Part shown: piece by piece, positions 7,454-17,220 of the stretch
Layout: the number at the start of each line of letters is the position of its first letter
Position numbering within the stretch: the stretch's first letter is position 1
Assembly: GCA_040387375.1 (NCBI GenBank)
Contig: JAZKDW010000051.1
Span: 1 to 64,000 of the forward strand
Length of the DNA: 64,000 nt
Origin: JAZKDW01 sp040387375
GTDB lineage: Bacteria > Pseudomonadota > Gammaproteobacteria > Burkholderiales > Burkholderiaceae_D
Reading direction: 5' to 3'
Position numbers and translations under genes: made by a program
The notes under the pieces: generated by a model
The model's database searches: none
What the model was told of the DNA's origin: nothing
The model's input: only the letters and a program-made list of their open reading frames with translations

Positions 7454-9418
7454 ATGACTGCTTCCGAAAATTTCCAGCGCGCGCCCGGCGCGCCCGATTT
7501 GCCTGCGACGCCGTTCCGTTTCATCTGGTCGTTCGTGGCCCGTTACCGCTGGTGGTATCTGGCCATGGTGGTGTTCGAAACCGCCAATGTCACCTGCGGC
7601 ATCCTGCTTCCCTACGCGCTAGGCAAGATCATCAAGGGTGTCACCGCAAGCCAGCAGCATTCGATGGAACTGGTGGCTGCATTGCATGCGCCGCTGATGC
7701 TGTTCATCGGGCTCTGTGTCGGTGAACTGCTGTTTGGCCGGATTGCGGGCGGCATCCAGATCCGCCTTGGCCCGCGTCAGCGGCAGCAGGTCACGCGCTC
7801 CATCTATCACTATCTGCAGCACCATTCTTATCGCTATTTCAGCAATAACTTTGCCGGTGCGCTGGCGCATCGCATCAGCGAAACATCGATGGGCGTGACG
7901 CAGACATTATGGTCGATCATTACCGAATTCTGGCCGGTCATCATCGTGTTTGCCGTCTCCATCGTGCTGCTTGCGAATGCGCATGCGCATCTGGCGTGGT
8001 TCGTTTCAATATGGGCGGTATTGTTCATCGGCCTGTCGTATTTTCTGGCGCGGCGCGGGCAGCCTTATGCATTCAAGGCGTCTTCCGCGCGCAGCGATAC
8101 GACCGGGCAGGTGGTGGATTCCGTCACCAATCTGACCAGCGCGCGTCTGTTTGCCCGGCTGGGTTTCGAGCGCGAACTGCTGGAGCAGTCGCTGGGCAAG
8201 GAGATGAAGGCAATTCGCATCTCCAACGGCTACAGCGAGCGGGTACGCTGGTTTCAGTTCACCGCAGCCGCGGTGCTGAAGGTGGGTGTGCTGTATTACG
8301 CGCTGACCCTGTGGGGCAAGGGGGAAATCGGCGTGGGCGATTTTGTGATGGCAGTCAGCCTGGCGCTGCTGATCATCAACGAGGCACGCAACCTGAGCCG
8401 GCGTTTCCTTGAATTTTTCGAGTATGTCGGCAATGTCGCCAATGGCGTCCACACCATCATCCGGCCGCACGAGCTGGTGGATGCACGGGATGCGATCGCA
8501 CCGGCGATCAGGAAAGGACAGATCGAACTGCGTGACATCACCTTCGGCTACACGCCGGACAAGAACGTGTTCGATCGCCTGAACGTGACGATCCCGGCCG
8601 GGCAGCGGGTGGGTCTGGTCGGTTTTTCCGGTTCTGGAAAATCGACTTTCGTCAGCCTGATCCTGCGCTTGTACGACTTGCAGGCAGGCCAGATCCTGAT
8701 CGATGGCGTCGATATCCGCGGCATGGCGCAGGATGCGCTGCACGCGCAGCTCAGCCTGATCCCGCAGGATCCGAGCCTGTTCCATCGTTCGCTGCTGGAC
8801 AATATCCGCTACGGTCGCATTGATGCCAGCGACGAGGAAGTCATAAACGCCGCGAAGAAAGCATCCGCGCATGAGTTCATTCAACAGATAAAGGACCAGT
8901 ACCAGTCGATGGTCGGCGAGCGCGGCATCAAGCTGTCCGGCGGCCAGCGCCAGCGTATCGCGATCGCGCGCGTGATCCTGAAGGACGCGCCGGTCCTGAT
9001 TCTCGATGAGGCAACCTCGAGTCTCGACTCGATCACCGAACAGGCGATCCAGGACACGCTCGATGATGTGATGAAGGGCAAGACCGTGATCGTCGTGGCA
9101 CATCGGCTGTCGACGATCGCCCGTCTCGACCGCATTCTCGTATTCGATCAGGGGCGCATCATTGAAGACGGCACCCATGCGGCGTTGCTGGAGCGGCAGG
9201 GAGCGTATTTCCGCTTGTGGAGCAGGCAGGTTGACGGTTTCTTGCCGGATGGCGGGCAGGGCGTGCACGTAGGGGGCGAACCGGATGACCAAATCACCCT
9301 GGCAGCCGCCCCGTCCGGCGTTGTCGACGAGGATGGTCGTGATGCGCCACGTGACGGCGAGCAGTCCGGTTCGATTACTGTAATCCGGCCAGCGGAGCCT
9401 GTAGAAAAACCTTATTGA
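7454..9418 (+). CDS. ABC transporter, fused membrane and ATPase domains
   Basis: 654-residue half-transporter of the MsbA/MDR type. Six hydrophobic helices (about residues 20-320) precede one nucleotide-binding domain: Walker A GFSGSGKST (about 391-399), Q-loop LIPQDPSLF, signature [13 protein letters not shown] (about 494-506), Walker B VLILDEATSSLDS and switch His in VVAHRLSTI. It would work as a homodimeric exporter. The last 60 residues are a hydrophilic tail not typical of the family. Substrate unknown; it lies just behind an MFS exporter. Confidence 0.88.
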   Translation: MTASENFQRAPGAPDLPATPFRFIWSFVARYRWWYLAMVVFETANVTCGILLPYALGKIIKGVTASQQHSMELVAALHAPLMLFIGLCVGELLFGRIAGGIQIRLGPRQRQQVTRSIYHYLQHHSYRYFSNNFAGALAHRISETSMGVTQTLWSIITEFWPVIIVFAVSIVLLANAHAHLAWFVSIWAVLFIGLSYFLARRGQPYAFKASSARSDTTGQVVDSVTNLTSARLFARLGFERELLEQSLGKEMKAIRISNGYSERVRWFQFTAAAVLKVGVLYYALTLWGKGEIGVGDFVMAVSLALLIINEARNLSRRFLEFFEYVGNVANGVHTIIRPHELVDARDAIAPAIRKGQIELRDITFGYTPDKNVFDRLNVTIPAGQRVGLVGFSGSGKSTFVSLILRLYDLQAGQILIDGVDIRGMAQDALHAQLSLIPQDPSLFHRSLLDNIRYGRIDASDEEVINAAKKASAHEFIQQIKDQYQSMVGERGIKLSGGQRQRIAIARVILKDAPVLILDEATSSLDSITEQAIQDTLDDVMKGKTVIVVAHRLSTIARLDRILVFDQGRIIEDGTHAALLERQGAYFRLWSRQVDGFLPDGGQGVHVGGEPDDQITLAAAPSGVVDEDGRDAPRDGEQSGSITVIRPAEPVEKPY

Positions 9419-9446
9419 CCGACCTGTTTTTTATTGTCATTCACCA

Positions 9447-9475
9447 ATCCATATGCAAAAAGCGCATATGGAATC
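9447..9475. promoter_or_regulatory. Palindromic site upstream of sbp, candidate CysB operator
   Basis: Nine-base arms tccatatgc (9448-9456) and gcatatgga (9464-9472) flank a 7-base centre. The 13-base core aaaagcgcatatg (9458-9470) recurs exactly upstream of cysT at almost the same distance from the start codon. Both target genes are sulfate-uptake genes and a CysB regulator is encoded downstream, so shared control is likely. Binding is inferred. Confidence 0.5.
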
Positions 9476-9556
9476 TTGAAAGAATTCGTTCGTTTTTTTC
9501 GTCCGTGGTTTTACTCTGCATCTTCCAGTAACCAATCCGTCTTCGAGGAAATGCAG

Positions 9557-10561
9557 ATGTCATTCAAAAAATTGATCCAGGCAGCGATCGTTCTCGCCCT
9601 TGTCGCGCCTTCGGTTCATGCAGCCGATGTTTCATTGCTTAACGTCTCGTATGACCCGACGCGGGAGTTGTATCAGGATTTCAATCAGGCTTTTGCCAAG
9701 CAGTGGAAGCAAAAAACCGGCGACAACCTCAAGGTCAAGCAGTCGCACGGCGGCTCCGGCAAGCAAGCCCGTTCGGTCATCGACGGCTTGGAAGCGGATA
9801 TCGTGACGCTGGCGCTGGCCTATGATATCGACGCCATTGCCGAACGTGGCCTGATATCCAAGGATTGGGAAAAACGCCTGCCGCATAACAGTTCGCCTTA
9901 TACCTCCACCATCGTTTTTCTCGTGCGCAAGGGTAATCCGAAAGGCATCAAGGACTGGAATGACCTGGTCAAGCCAGGCGTCTCGGTCATCACGCCTAAT
10001 CCAAAAACATCGGGCGGCGCACGCTGGAATCACCTCGCGGCATGGGGTTATGCCTTGAAACAGCCGGGCGGCAACGAAGTGAAGGCCAAGGAATTCCTGG
10101 GCAAGCTGTACAAGAACGTGCCGGTACTTGACTCGGGCGCACGCGGATCCACCACAACCTTTGTCGAACGTGGCATCGGCGACGTACTGCTCGCATGGGA
10201 AAACGAAGCGATCCTGGCGATCAAGGAACTCGGCCCGGAAAAAGTGGAGATCGTGGTGCCAACCGTCAGTATTCTGGCGGAACCTCCGGTCACAGTGGTT
10301 GACAAGAATGTGGACAAACACGGCACACGCAAGGTAGCCGAAGCTTATCTGCAATATCTGTACACGGATGAAGCCCAGGAAATCATCGCCAAGAATTATT
10401 ACCGGCCTACAGTGGAAAAAGCAGTGAAAAAATACGCAGCACAATTTCCCAAGGTAAAACTGTTTACCATCGCCGATGTGGGTGGCAACTGGGCCAATGC
10501 ACAAAAGACCCATTTTGCGGATGGCGGCATATTCGACCAGATTTACCAGCCTTCGAAATAA
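9557..10561 (+). CDS. sbp: Periplasmic sulfate-binding protein
   Basis: 334-residue ABC-type sulfate receptor. A signal peptide (MSFKK, hydrophobic core, cleavage after SVHA) is followed by the Sbp/CysP fold with [16 protein letters not shown] at the mature N-terminus and the family block [13 protein letters not shown]. It delivers sulfate (or thiosulfate) to CysT/CysW. ATG 9557 is preferred over 9551 because GAGGA sits about seven bases before 9557. A strong terminator follows, and cysT-cysW-cysA resume 216 bases downstream with a separate leader. Confidence 0.93.
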   Translation: MSFKKLIQAAIVLALVAPSVHAADVSLLNVSYDPTRELYQDFNQAFAKQWKQKTGDNLKVKQSHGGSGKQARSVIDGLEADIVTLALAYDIDAIAERGLISKDWEKRLPHNSSPYTSTIVFLVRKGNPKGIKDWNDLVKPGVSVITPNPKTSGGARWNHLAAWGYALKQPGGNEVKAKEFLGKLYKNVPVLDSGARGSTTTFVERGIGDVLLAWENEAILAIKELGPEKVEIVVPTVSILAEPPVTVVDKNVDKHGTRKVAEAYLQYLYTDEAQEIIAKNYYRPTVEKAVKKYAAQFPKVKLFTIADVGGNWANAQKTHFADGGIFDQIYQPSK

Positions 10562-10584
10562 GCGCTCCAGGAGCAGGAATGATC

Positions 10585-10630
10585 AGGCATGCCCCGCTCG
10601 CCAATCAGGCGGGCGGGGCATGCCTTTTTT
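10585..10630 (+). terminator. Rho-independent terminator after sbp
   Basis: A perfect 13-bp stem (arms 10585-10597 and 10613-10625) with a short loop is followed by a run of six T. It separates sbp transcription from the cysTWA leader, although read-through is possible. Confidence 0.9.
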
Positions 10631-10670
10631 CATTTCAGAGGCAGGAAATCATTATTCTGGTTTCAGCAAT

Positions 10671-10699
10671 CCGTTATTTGAAAAGCGCATATGAGAATG
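10671..10699. promoter_or_regulatory. Candidate CysB-type operator upstream of cysT
   Basis: Contains aaaagcgcatatg (10681-10693), identical to the core of the sbp palindrome, preceded by ccgttatttg. It lies 85 bases before the cysT start; the sbp copy lies 87 bases before its start. The left half is less symmetric than in the sbp copy. Confidence 0.45.
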
Positions 10700-10777
10700 C
10701 GAAAAATGTATTTTTCTTTATATACAAACGGTGTAATTATTGCGTCCAATTAGTCGAAATAGTAATAAGGGGCGCAC

Positions 10778-11638
10778 ATGCAGGTTGCTGCAACAATACC
10801 AATCAGGAAGCAGACATTTCGGGTGATGCCCGGTTTTACCCTGTCGCTCGGTTTTACCGTTTTTTATCTCGGCCTGATTGTTTTGATTCCGCTGTCCGCA
10901 GTGTTTCTCAAAACATTCACCATGACATGGGACGCGTTCTGGGCCGCGGTCACGTCGGCGCGGGTTGTCGCGTCGTATAAATTGACCTTCGGCGCGTCGC
11001 TGATCGCGGCCACGCTGAATGTCCTGTTCGGCGGCATTGTTGCCTGGGTGCTGGTGCGTTACAGCTTCCCCGGGAAAAAAATCATCGATGCACTGGTCGA
11101 TCTGCCGTTTGCATTGCCTACCGCGGTGGCCGGCATTGCGCTGACGGCGCTGTACTCTTCAAACGGCTGGATTGGCCGCTACCTTGAACCCATGGGCATC
11201 AAGGTTGCGTTCACGCCGCTGGGCATCGTTATCGCGCTGACCTTCATCGGTTTGCCATTCGTAGTGCGCACCGTGCAGCCCGTTCTTGAAGATGTGGAGC
11301 GGGAACTGGAGGAGGCAGCGCTCAGCCTTGGAGCGAGCCACCTGCAGACTTTTTCCCGTGTGGTGTTCCCGGCAGTGCTGCCGGCATTGCTGACCGGTTT
11401 TGCGCTGGCGTTCGCGCGTGCGACCGGCGAGTACGGGTCGGTCATTTTCATTGCCGGCAATATGCCGATGGTGTCCGAAATCACGCCTTTATTCATCATT
11501 ACCAAGCTCGAGCAGTATGACTACGCCGGCGCCACCGCGATTGCCGTGGTGATGCTGCTGGTGTCGTTCACCTTGCTGCTGACGATTAATGTATTGCAAG
11601 CCTGGACCCGCAAGCGCGGCCAGTCGGAGAGGATTTGA
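10778..11638 (+). CDS. cysT: Sulfate ABC transporter permease CysT
   Basis: 286-residue inner-membrane permease with about six helices and the binding-protein-dependent transport loop [21 protein letters not shown] near residues 175-195, which docks on CysA. It pairs with CysW. AAGGGG lies eight bases before the ATG. Two bases separate its stop from the cysW start. Confidence 0.94.
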   Translation: MQVAATIPIRKQTFRVMPGFTLSLGFTVFYLGLIVLIPLSAVFLKTFTMTWDAFWAAVTSARVVASYKLTFGASLIAATLNVLFGGIVAWVLVRYSFPGKKIIDALVDLPFALPTAVAGIALTALYSSNGWIGRYLEPMGIKVAFTPLGIVIALTFIGLPFVVRTVQPVLEDVERELEEAALSLGASHLQTFSRVVFPAVLPALLTGFALAFARATGEYGSVIFIAGNMPMVSEITPLFIITKLEQYDYAGATAIAVVMLLVSFTLLLTINVLQAWTRKRGQSERI

Positions 11639-11639
11639 C

Positions 11640-12545
11640 ATGGCTGCCATTGCACCCCCCGCAGTAAGCGCACCATCACGCCAGCGAGGCGAGCCGGTCC
11701 ATACTCCTTCGGTGGTGCTGGAACCATTCTGGGTACGCGCGCTGCTGATCGGCATCGCGCTTGCGTTCCTGGCCCTGTTTCTGTTGGTGCCGCTGGTTGC
11801 GGTATTTGTTGAAGCTTTCAAAAAAGGCTGGCAGGCATATCTGGCCGCCATCGTCGAGCCAGATGCGGTGTCAGCGATCAAGCTGACCTTGATTACCGCC
11901 GCGATTGCGGTGCCGCTCAACCTGGTGTTCGGCGTTGCCGCGGCATGGACAATTGCCAAGTTCGAATTTCGCGGCAAGAGCATTTTATTGACCCTGATCG
12001 ACTTGCCGTTCTCAGTGTCGCCCGTAATCTCCGGCCTGATCTACGTGCTGCTGTTCGGTGCGCAGGGATGGATGGGGCCATGGCTGCAAGAGCATGACAT
12101 CAAGATCCTGTTTGCCGTGCCCGGTATCGTGCTGGCGACTATTTTTGTCACCTTTCCTTTTGTCGCGCGCGAACTGATACCGCTGATGCAGGCGCAGGGC
12201 AGCGAAGAAGAAGAGGCGGCGCTGGTGCTGGGCGCCTCCGGCTGGAAAACCTTCTGGCATGTGACGCTGCCAAATATCAAGTGGGGTCTGTTATACGGGG
12301 TCATCCTTTGCAACGCGCGAGCCATGGGCGAATTCGGGGCAGTATCGGTCGTGTCTGGCCATATACGCGGTGAAACCAACACGATACCGCTGCAAGTTGA
12401 AATTCTTTATAACGAATACAACTTTGCCGCGGCGTTCGCGGTGGCATCGCTGCTGGCCTTGCTGGCACTCGTTACGCTGGCACTCAAGTCGTTCATCGAA
12501 TGGCGTCTCCAGGACGAGACGTCGCAACAGATCCAGGAGCATTGA
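11640..12545 (+). CDS. cysW: Sulfate ABC transporter permease CysW
   Basis: 301-residue partner permease of CysT. It has a hydrophilic N-terminal tail of about 35 residues, six helices and the [22 protein letters not shown] coupling loop. ATG 11640 is chosen because GGAGAGG lies just upstream and it abuts the cysT stop. cysA follows two bases after the stop. Confidence 0.94.
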   Translation: MAAIAPPAVSAPSRQRGEPVHTPSVVLEPFWVRALLIGIALAFLALFLLVPLVAVFVEAFKKGWQAYLAAIVEPDAVSAIKLTLITAAIAVPLNLVFGVAAAWTIAKFEFRGKSILLTLIDLPFSVSPVISGLIYVLLFGAQGWMGPWLQEHDIKILFAVPGIVLATIFVTFPFVARELIPLMQAQGSEEEEAALVLGASGWKTFWHVTLPNIKWGLLYGVILCNARAMGEFGAVSVVSGHIRGETNTIPLQVEILYNEYNFAAAFAVASLLALLALVTLALKSFIEWRLQDETSQQIQEH

Positions 12546-12547
12546 TC

Positions 12548-13615
12548 ATGGCTATTGAAGTCAGGAACATTCAAAAGAATTTCGGCAGTTTCATCGCACT
12601 CGATAACGTTTCGCTCAATTTTCCCGCAGGCGAATTGACGGCCCTGCTGGGGCCGTCCGGCTGCGGCAAAACCACGCTGCTGCGCATCATCGCGGGACTG
12701 GAGCGGCCCGATTCCGGCCAGGTATTGCTCGATGGCGAAGATGCATCGGAGCGCCATGTACGCGAGCGGCAAGTCGGTTTCGTATTTCAGCACTATGCGT
12801 TGTTCAAGCATATGAGCGTGTTTGAAAATATCGCATTCGGCCTGCGCGTCAAGCCGCGCAAGATCCGCCTGCCCGAAGCGCAGATTCGTGAAAAGGTCAA
12901 ACAGCTGCTGGAACTGGTGCAGCTGGACTGGCTGGCAGACCGCTACCCGCCGCAACTGTCCGGCGGCCAGCGTCAGCGCATTGCACTGGCGCGGGCGCTC
13001 GCAGTCGAGCCGCGCGTGCTGCTGCTCGACGAGCCGTTCGGCGCGCTCGACGCCAAGGTGCGCAAGGAATTGCGCCGCTGGTTGCGCAGGCTGCATGATG
13101 AGCTGCACGTCACCAGCATTTTTGTCACCCATGACCAGGAGGAAGCGCTCGAAGTCGCCGATCAGATCGTGTTGATGAACAAAGGCAAGGTTGAACAGAT
13201 CGGTGCGCCGAGCGATGTGTATAACCATCCGGCGTCTCCCTTTGTCTACGGCTTTCTTGGCAACGTGAACCTGTTCCATGGCCGCGTGCATGAAGGTGTT
13301 CTCGAAGCGGCCGGCGCCACATTCGACGCGCCGGGTCACGCGCTGGCACAGGATGCCAGGGGTATCGGTTATGTGCGGCCGCATGACATTGAAATCGATC
13401 GATTTGCGCCGGGCGCCGAAGGCATTATCGTGCAGCTGCGGCGGGTCCATGCGATTGGTCCGCTGGCCCAGCTCGAACTGGAACGTGACGACAACGCTGA
13501 ATTGATCGAAGCAGTGATTTCGCGTGAACGTTTTGTGCAGCTGGCACTGAAAGAAGGCGAAACACTGGTTGTGCGGCCAAAACGTCTGCATGTCTTTGTG
13601 AATGACATCGTTTGA
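12548..13615 (+). CDS. cysA: Sulfate/thiosulfate ABC transporter ATPase CysA
   Basis: 355-residue ATPase energising CysTW. Walker A GPSGCGKT is at residues 35-42, signature [15 protein letters not shown] near 136-150, Walker [13 protein letters not shown], and H-loop [14 protein letters not shown] THDQEEA. The C-terminal third is the TOBE/CysA-like domain. ATG 12548 has CAGGAG ten bases upstream; an upstream frame-compatible ATG lies inside cysW and is not needed. Confidence 0.95.
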   Translation: MAIEVRNIQKNFGSFIALDNVSLNFPAGELTALLGPSGCGKTTLLRIIAGLERPDSGQVLLDGEDASERHVRERQVGFVFQHYALFKHMSVFENIAFGLRVKPRKIRLPEAQIREKVKQLLELVQLDWLADRYPPQLSGGQRQRIALARALAVEPRVLLLDEPFGALDAKVRKELRRWLRRLHDELHVTSIFVTHDQEEALEVADQIVLMNKGKVEQIGAPSDVYNHPASPFVYGFLGNVNLFHGRVHEGVLEAAGATFDAPGHALAQDARGIGYVRPHDIEIDRFAPGAEGIIVQLRRVHAIGPLAQLELERDDNAELIEAVISRERFVQLALKEGETLVVRPKRLHVFVNDIV

Positions 13616-13637
13616 TGAATGAAAAAGAGGATTTGGC

Positions 13638-14564
13638 ATGAACTTCCAGCAGTTACGTTCGATACGCGAAGCATCGCGGCGCGGTTATAACCTGACCGAG
13701 GTCGCGAATGTCCTGTTCACCTCGCAGCCAGGAGTGAGTCGTCAGATTCGCGAACTGGAAGAGGAGCTGGGCGTCGAGATTTTCGAGCGCAACGGCAAGC
13801 GCCTGACCGGATTGACCGATCCCGGCAAGGGCATCTTGCAGATCATCGACCGCCTGCTGCTGGAGGCGGAAAACCTGCAGCAAGCCAGCCAGGAATATGC
13901 AGGGCTGAAGAGTGGCACGCTGACGGTGGCAACCACACATACCCAGGCCCGATATGTGTTGCCGAAGGTGGTGCAGGCGTTCCGCAGCGCGTTCCCGCAA
14001 GTGCGCATAGCGCTGCAACAGAGTTCACCGGAACATATCGCTGAATGGGTCTTGTCGGGCAAGGCGGATATCGGCATTGCCACCGAGGGCTTGAGCCAGT
14101 TCCCGGATCTGGTGTCGTTTCCCTGCTATCGCTGGAATCATGTGATCGTGGTGCCCGCAGGACATCCGTTGCTGGCCTTCGAACAACTGTCGCTGGAACA
14201 TCTCGCAGAATATCCGCTGATTACCTATGACGTCGGTTTTACCGGACGCGGTCATATCGACGACGCCTTCAGGCTGGCAGGAATCGGGACCGATATCGTG
14301 CTCACGGCAATGGACTCGGACGTGATTCAGCAATACGTGAGCCTGGGATTGGGCGTCGGCATTGTCGCGTCCATGGCGGTTGAACAGAGCCGCAGCAGCG
14401 GATTGGAGGTAATCGAGGCAAGCCACCTGTTCGCACCGAATGTCACGCGGCTGGCAGTGCGGCGCGGCGCGTATTTGCGATCCTATACCTATGATTTCAT
14501 CGCGCAGTTCGCGCCTGAACTGACGCGCGAGGAGATCGAGAAGGGATTGAACGCCGCGCCCTGA
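13638..14564 (+). CDS. cysB: LysR-type sulfur regulator CysB
   Basis: 308-residue LysR-family activator. The start MNFQQLRSIREASRRGYNLTEVAN with helix-turn-helix LTSQPGVSRQIRELEEELG-like (about residues 20-60) is diagnostic of CysB/Cbl. The effector domain includes TTHTQARYVLP and DSDVIQQYV. It is expected to activate sulfate uptake and assimilation genes, with O-acetylserine-type ligands in the family. It lies 22 bases after cysA behind AAAGAGGA, so it is likely part of the operon and controls its neighbours. Confidence 0.93.
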   Translation: MNFQQLRSIREASRRGYNLTEVANVLFTSQPGVSRQIRELEEELGVEIFERNGKRLTGLTDPGKGILQIIDRLLLEAENLQQASQEYAGLKSGTLTVATTHTQARYVLPKVVQAFRSAFPQVRIALQQSSPEHIAEWVLSGKADIGIATEGLSQFPDLVSFPCYRWNHVIVVPAGHPLLAFEQLSLEHLAEYPLITYDVGFTGRGHIDDAFRLAGIGTDIVLTAMDSDVIQQYVSLGLGVGIVASMAVEQSRSSGLEVIEASHLFAPNVTRLAVRRGAYLRSYTYDFIAQFAPELTREEIEKGLNAAP

Positions 14565-14568
14565 ATTG

Positions 14569-14610
14569 ACGAAAGCGACATTGCGCCGTCTTTCGATACT
14601 ACGCTTTCGT
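14569..14610 (+). terminator. Possible hairpin after cysB
   Basis: Nine-base complementary arms acgaaagcg (14569-14577) and cgctttcgt (14602-14610) with a long 24-base loop sit just after the cysB stop. There is no proper T-run, so termination is uncertain. Confidence 0.35.
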
Positions 14611-14688
14611 TTGCTCTGCGATCTCCAGTCCATCGTGCACTTCAATCCCGAGATATCGAACGGAGCTATTCGGTCGTATGTTGAACCG

Positions 14689-16653
14689 TTACCGATGGCT
14701 TATGTCCGTCTCAAGCTCATTGAGGTGCTTGCTGAAAAACTTAAAATAGGTACTGTTCTCATCCAAGAATACAACTAGGTTCTCTTTGGCACGTGTGAGC
14801 CCGGTGAATACTATTTCGGGACTGTCTTTGCTGTTCACCAGTAAGAAAATAAACGGTGACTCAAAGCCTTTGAAGCTGTGAGTGGAACTTTGCTTCATCA
14901 CTCCGCTATTTAGATTGAAGCCTTTCTTCTTTGCGGCACTGATCTCTTGATACTTCTTGGAGTATTTAGGGTGCTGCGTCACTTCAAGGGACGGGAAGGC
15001 ACATAAGGTCCGCTCCCTGTGTGCCTCTGACGTACGGAGGACATGATCCAGTTCTCGCAGAATGAATTCCTCAGAGGAAATGATAGAAATATCGTTTGGG
15101 TGAATCTTGTTCTCCTTTGCTATTTCGATGATTTTTTCGGCAAGTTGGCCCAGGCTCTTCCTGTCAAAAATGCTGTAGGATTGAACGCCAACACTGGTCA
15201 GGCTTAACTGGAAAGACTCATCCGCATCCAGTACATAGTTCTGAAGAAGGAAGTTCTTTTGGAAAGCATCCACCAAGGGAATAATTGGCGATTGATCCTT
15301 ATAGCGATAGCTCTTCGTCAGCTTTATCCATGCTCCAAAGCCTTCAACTACCTTTGATCGGCGCTCACCGTCCAAGGCACGTTTGTAGATGTTCTGCTTC
15401 TCGTCACCAAACAGAACCATTTCTCCATCATCTTCAAGGAAGAAAGAGCGAATTATCTTGATCCACTCTGGCTTGTAGTCCTGGATTTCATCAATCAAGA
15501 TCGTGTCATACTTGGTCTTGATTTCTTCGCCTTCGAAAACCCGCAGATTGCTGTAGTAGGCTTCCTCAAGAAAGTGATTCCGTCTTTCTGTAATTTTACG
15601 TGCAACAACAGAATCTTCGCCGTCGTGCTGAAGATCGTCTGGAATATCAATTTCAATATTTGAGTTGTTCAGAGCGGTAGTGATAAACCGATGGTAGTTG
15701 CTAATGTCAAAACTGGACCAGGGGAAATCCAATCGGACGGCGCTGATCTTGTCGTGGATGTAGCTGCACAGCGTGATATTGAAGGTCAATACCAGAACTC
15801 TGCCACCATGACGTTTGTAGGCATTGACGGCTCTGCCAGCGAGGACGACAGTTTTCCCCGATCCTGCCAAGCCACAGATCTTTGAACTAGCTTGAGCAGC
15901 ACTTTTGATCAGTCTGCTTTGCTTGTCTGAGTAATTAGGCGGTTTTCCTTCCGATGCGTAATGGTAGGGAGGATTGAGCAGTCTCTTGAATTCGTGGTAC
16001 ACAGCTTCATCAAAGATGCTTTCCTTCGCCGTGATGGGGAAGGCGATTTTGGGGAGCTTGTCCCTGTAAAGGGCAAAGGACATGTCACGTTCAAATCTGT
16101 GCTTACCTCTTTCAATCCATTCCCGTGATTTTTCGTAGGCGTCGAATTCTATCTTCTTGGACTTGTAGTCGTCTTCGTTACGCCGTGACTGTTCATGAAG
16201 GCGATCAAGGTGTGGGGTATACAAACTCTGTATTGCCTGCTTGGTCGCATGGTGAAAATACACATAGGTCTTGATCATTCTGAAGAAGTTTGGATTCTTC
16301 AGATTCTTTTCCAAAAGTCCATTGACATGAATCTCAAAGAAATTCTTCTTGTAGGCGTAAACCTGCTGGAAAGGGGATTTCACCCGATGTGATATGGATT
16401 TAACTGACCACTTGTTGTTAGAGTCAATGCCGTAAGAATCAAGGTTCCAGTCCTTGACCTCAATGATGACAACACCTAAATGGCGAGACATCAGTACAAT
16501 GTCTGGTCGATCACCATTGAAACATGACTGAAAATAGACTTCAATCTGGTCGTCAAAGTGGGTTGCCAGGAATTCCAACAAAAATATTTCGCCTTCGGTT
16601 GGTTTCTGTTTGGCCCCTTTTGCGGCGTCCAGGCTGGGAATGAGGATAGCCAT
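14689..16653 (-). CDS. NERD-domain nuclease fused to SF1 (UvrD-like) helicase
   Basis: 654-residue protein with two recognisable parts. Residues about 15-110 look like a NERD / PD-(D/E)XK nuclease-related domain: acidic residues near 20-22, D51 in RPDIVLM and E65-V-K67 in VVIIEVKDW. Residues about 240-650 are a superfamily 1 helicase: Walker A GLAGSGKT (261-268), Walker B ILIDEIQD (385-392), motif III LFGDEKQNIYK (414-424), SYRY (448-451) and a C-terminal VFTGLTRAKENLVV motif VI. The gene is visibly more AT-rich than its neighbours and sits in an island with IS relics. A role in handling foreign DNA is possible by analogy with nuclease-helicase immunity proteins, but unproven. The cut-off end of another gene lies 33 bases upstream on the same strand. 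Confidence 0.85.
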   Translation of the reverse strand: MAILIPSLDAAKGAKQKPTEGEIFLLEFLATHFDDQIEVYFQSCFNGDRPDIVLMSRHLGVVIIEVKDWNLDSYGIDSNNKWSVKSISHRVKSPFQQVYAYKKNFFEIHVNGLLEKNLKNPNFFRMIKTYVYFHHATKQAIQSLYTPHLDRLHEQSRRNEDDYKSKKIEFDAYEKSREWIERGKHRFERDMSFALYRDKLPKIAFPITAKESIFDEAVYHEFKRLLNPPYHYASEGKPPNYSDKQSRLIKSAAQASSKICGLAGSGKTVVLAGRAVNAYKRHGGRVLVLTFNITLCSYIHDKISAVRLDFPWSSFDISNYHRFITTALNNSNIEIDIPDDLQHDGEDSVVARKITERRNHFLEEAYYSNLRVFEGEEIKTKYDTILIDEIQDYKPEWIKIIRSFFLEDDGEMVLFGDEKQNIYKRALDGERRSKVVEGFGAWIKLTKSYRYKDQSPIIPLVDAFQKNFLLQNYVLDADESFQLSLTSVGVQSYSIFDRKSLGQLAEKIIEIAKENKIHPNDISIISSEEFILRELDHVLRTSEAHRERTLCAFPSLEVTQHPKYSKKYQEISAAKKKGFNLNSGVMKQSSTHSFKGFESPFIFLLVNSKDSPEIVFTGLTRAKENLVVFLDENSTYFKFFSKHLNELETDISHR

Positions 16654-16686
16654 AGGCTCAAGAGCGGAAAAGATTTAGCACTCGCA

Positions 16687-16794
16687 TTACCTTTCTTCAA
16701 TGCTCTGGGCGTTAGGGTCATATCTGTAGTTCACTATGTCCCCGTTAATCAGCATGTTGGTGGCTGCTTCAATGATGTGCAGTAGTGCTATAAA
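16687..16794 (-). pseudogene. 3' remnant of a truncated gene upstream of the NERD-helicase
   Basis: A 35-codon open segment ending in TAA reads like real protein (FIALLHIIEAATNMLING, then DIVNYRYDPNAQSIEER). It is bounded upstream by an in-frame TAG and, 26 bases further, by the probable end of an IS21-type relic. It lies in the same direction as the NERD-helicase gene and 33 bases before it. It is probably the C-terminus of a former operon partner removed by the insertion. The family is not recognised. Confidence 0.45.
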
Positions 16795-16819
16795 CTATTC
16801 GCAGGGTGAAAACCGCTTG

Positions 16820-17220
16820 TGTTGAGAAGCGCATAAAACTACCCCACTATTTTCGTCGAAAATTGACCCAGCCTGAGTTTGCGTAGATTACAACGAATTT
16901 GGGGATAAGTCTTGGGTCTGATGTGCCGGTTCTGCTTTCTTTGTCGATTTACTGGTGGTGCTTTTTCGGTTTGAATTGCTGTTCCTGAAATGCCAGGAAT
17001 CGTTTCCGGTCTCTATGATGTGGCAGTGATGGGTCAACCGGTCCAGCAAGGCCGCCCCATCTTCGCATCGCCAAACACGCACGCTCGGCCATTCCGCAAT
17101 GCTCAGATTGGTGGTGATTCCCACGCTGGTGCAATCGTGGAGTTTCGATAGTAGATGGAACAGCAAGGCTCTGCCGGCCCGGCTAAACGTGTCACTGACG
17201 TCATCAACAAAAAGGAGAAA
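16820..17220 (-). mobile_element. IS21-family relic (istB 3' end and right terminus)
   Basis: The terminus starting TGTTGAGAAGCG at 16820 is followed by accccactattttcgtcg and aaaattgaccca segments, which resemble the GGGTCAATTTT... repeats at IS21-type ends. Adjacent sequence encodes the end of IstB. The other end and istA are missing, so the element is inactive. Confidence 0.6.
16888..17220 (-). pseudogene. IstB-like ATP-binding protein, C-terminal fragment
   Basis: Reads [26 protein letters not shown] and [19 protein letters not shown], the conserved C-terminal block of IS21 IstB helper ATPases. Upstream in the same frame [13 protein letters not shown] resembles the degraded VDELGYLPFSQAGGA block. 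The conserved GDAKMTTA stretch is altered to CEDGA. The Walker A half is absent, so this is a broken copy. Confidence 0.75.

Noticed and set aside
8006..9292. 428-codon reverse frame opposite the ABC transporter
   Set aside because: Antisense shadow of a GC-rich gene; His/Asp/Arg-rich composition without domains.
14565..14688. Attachment site of an integrated element beside cysB
   Set aside because: No tRNA, integrase or matching direct repeat is seen at either island edge.
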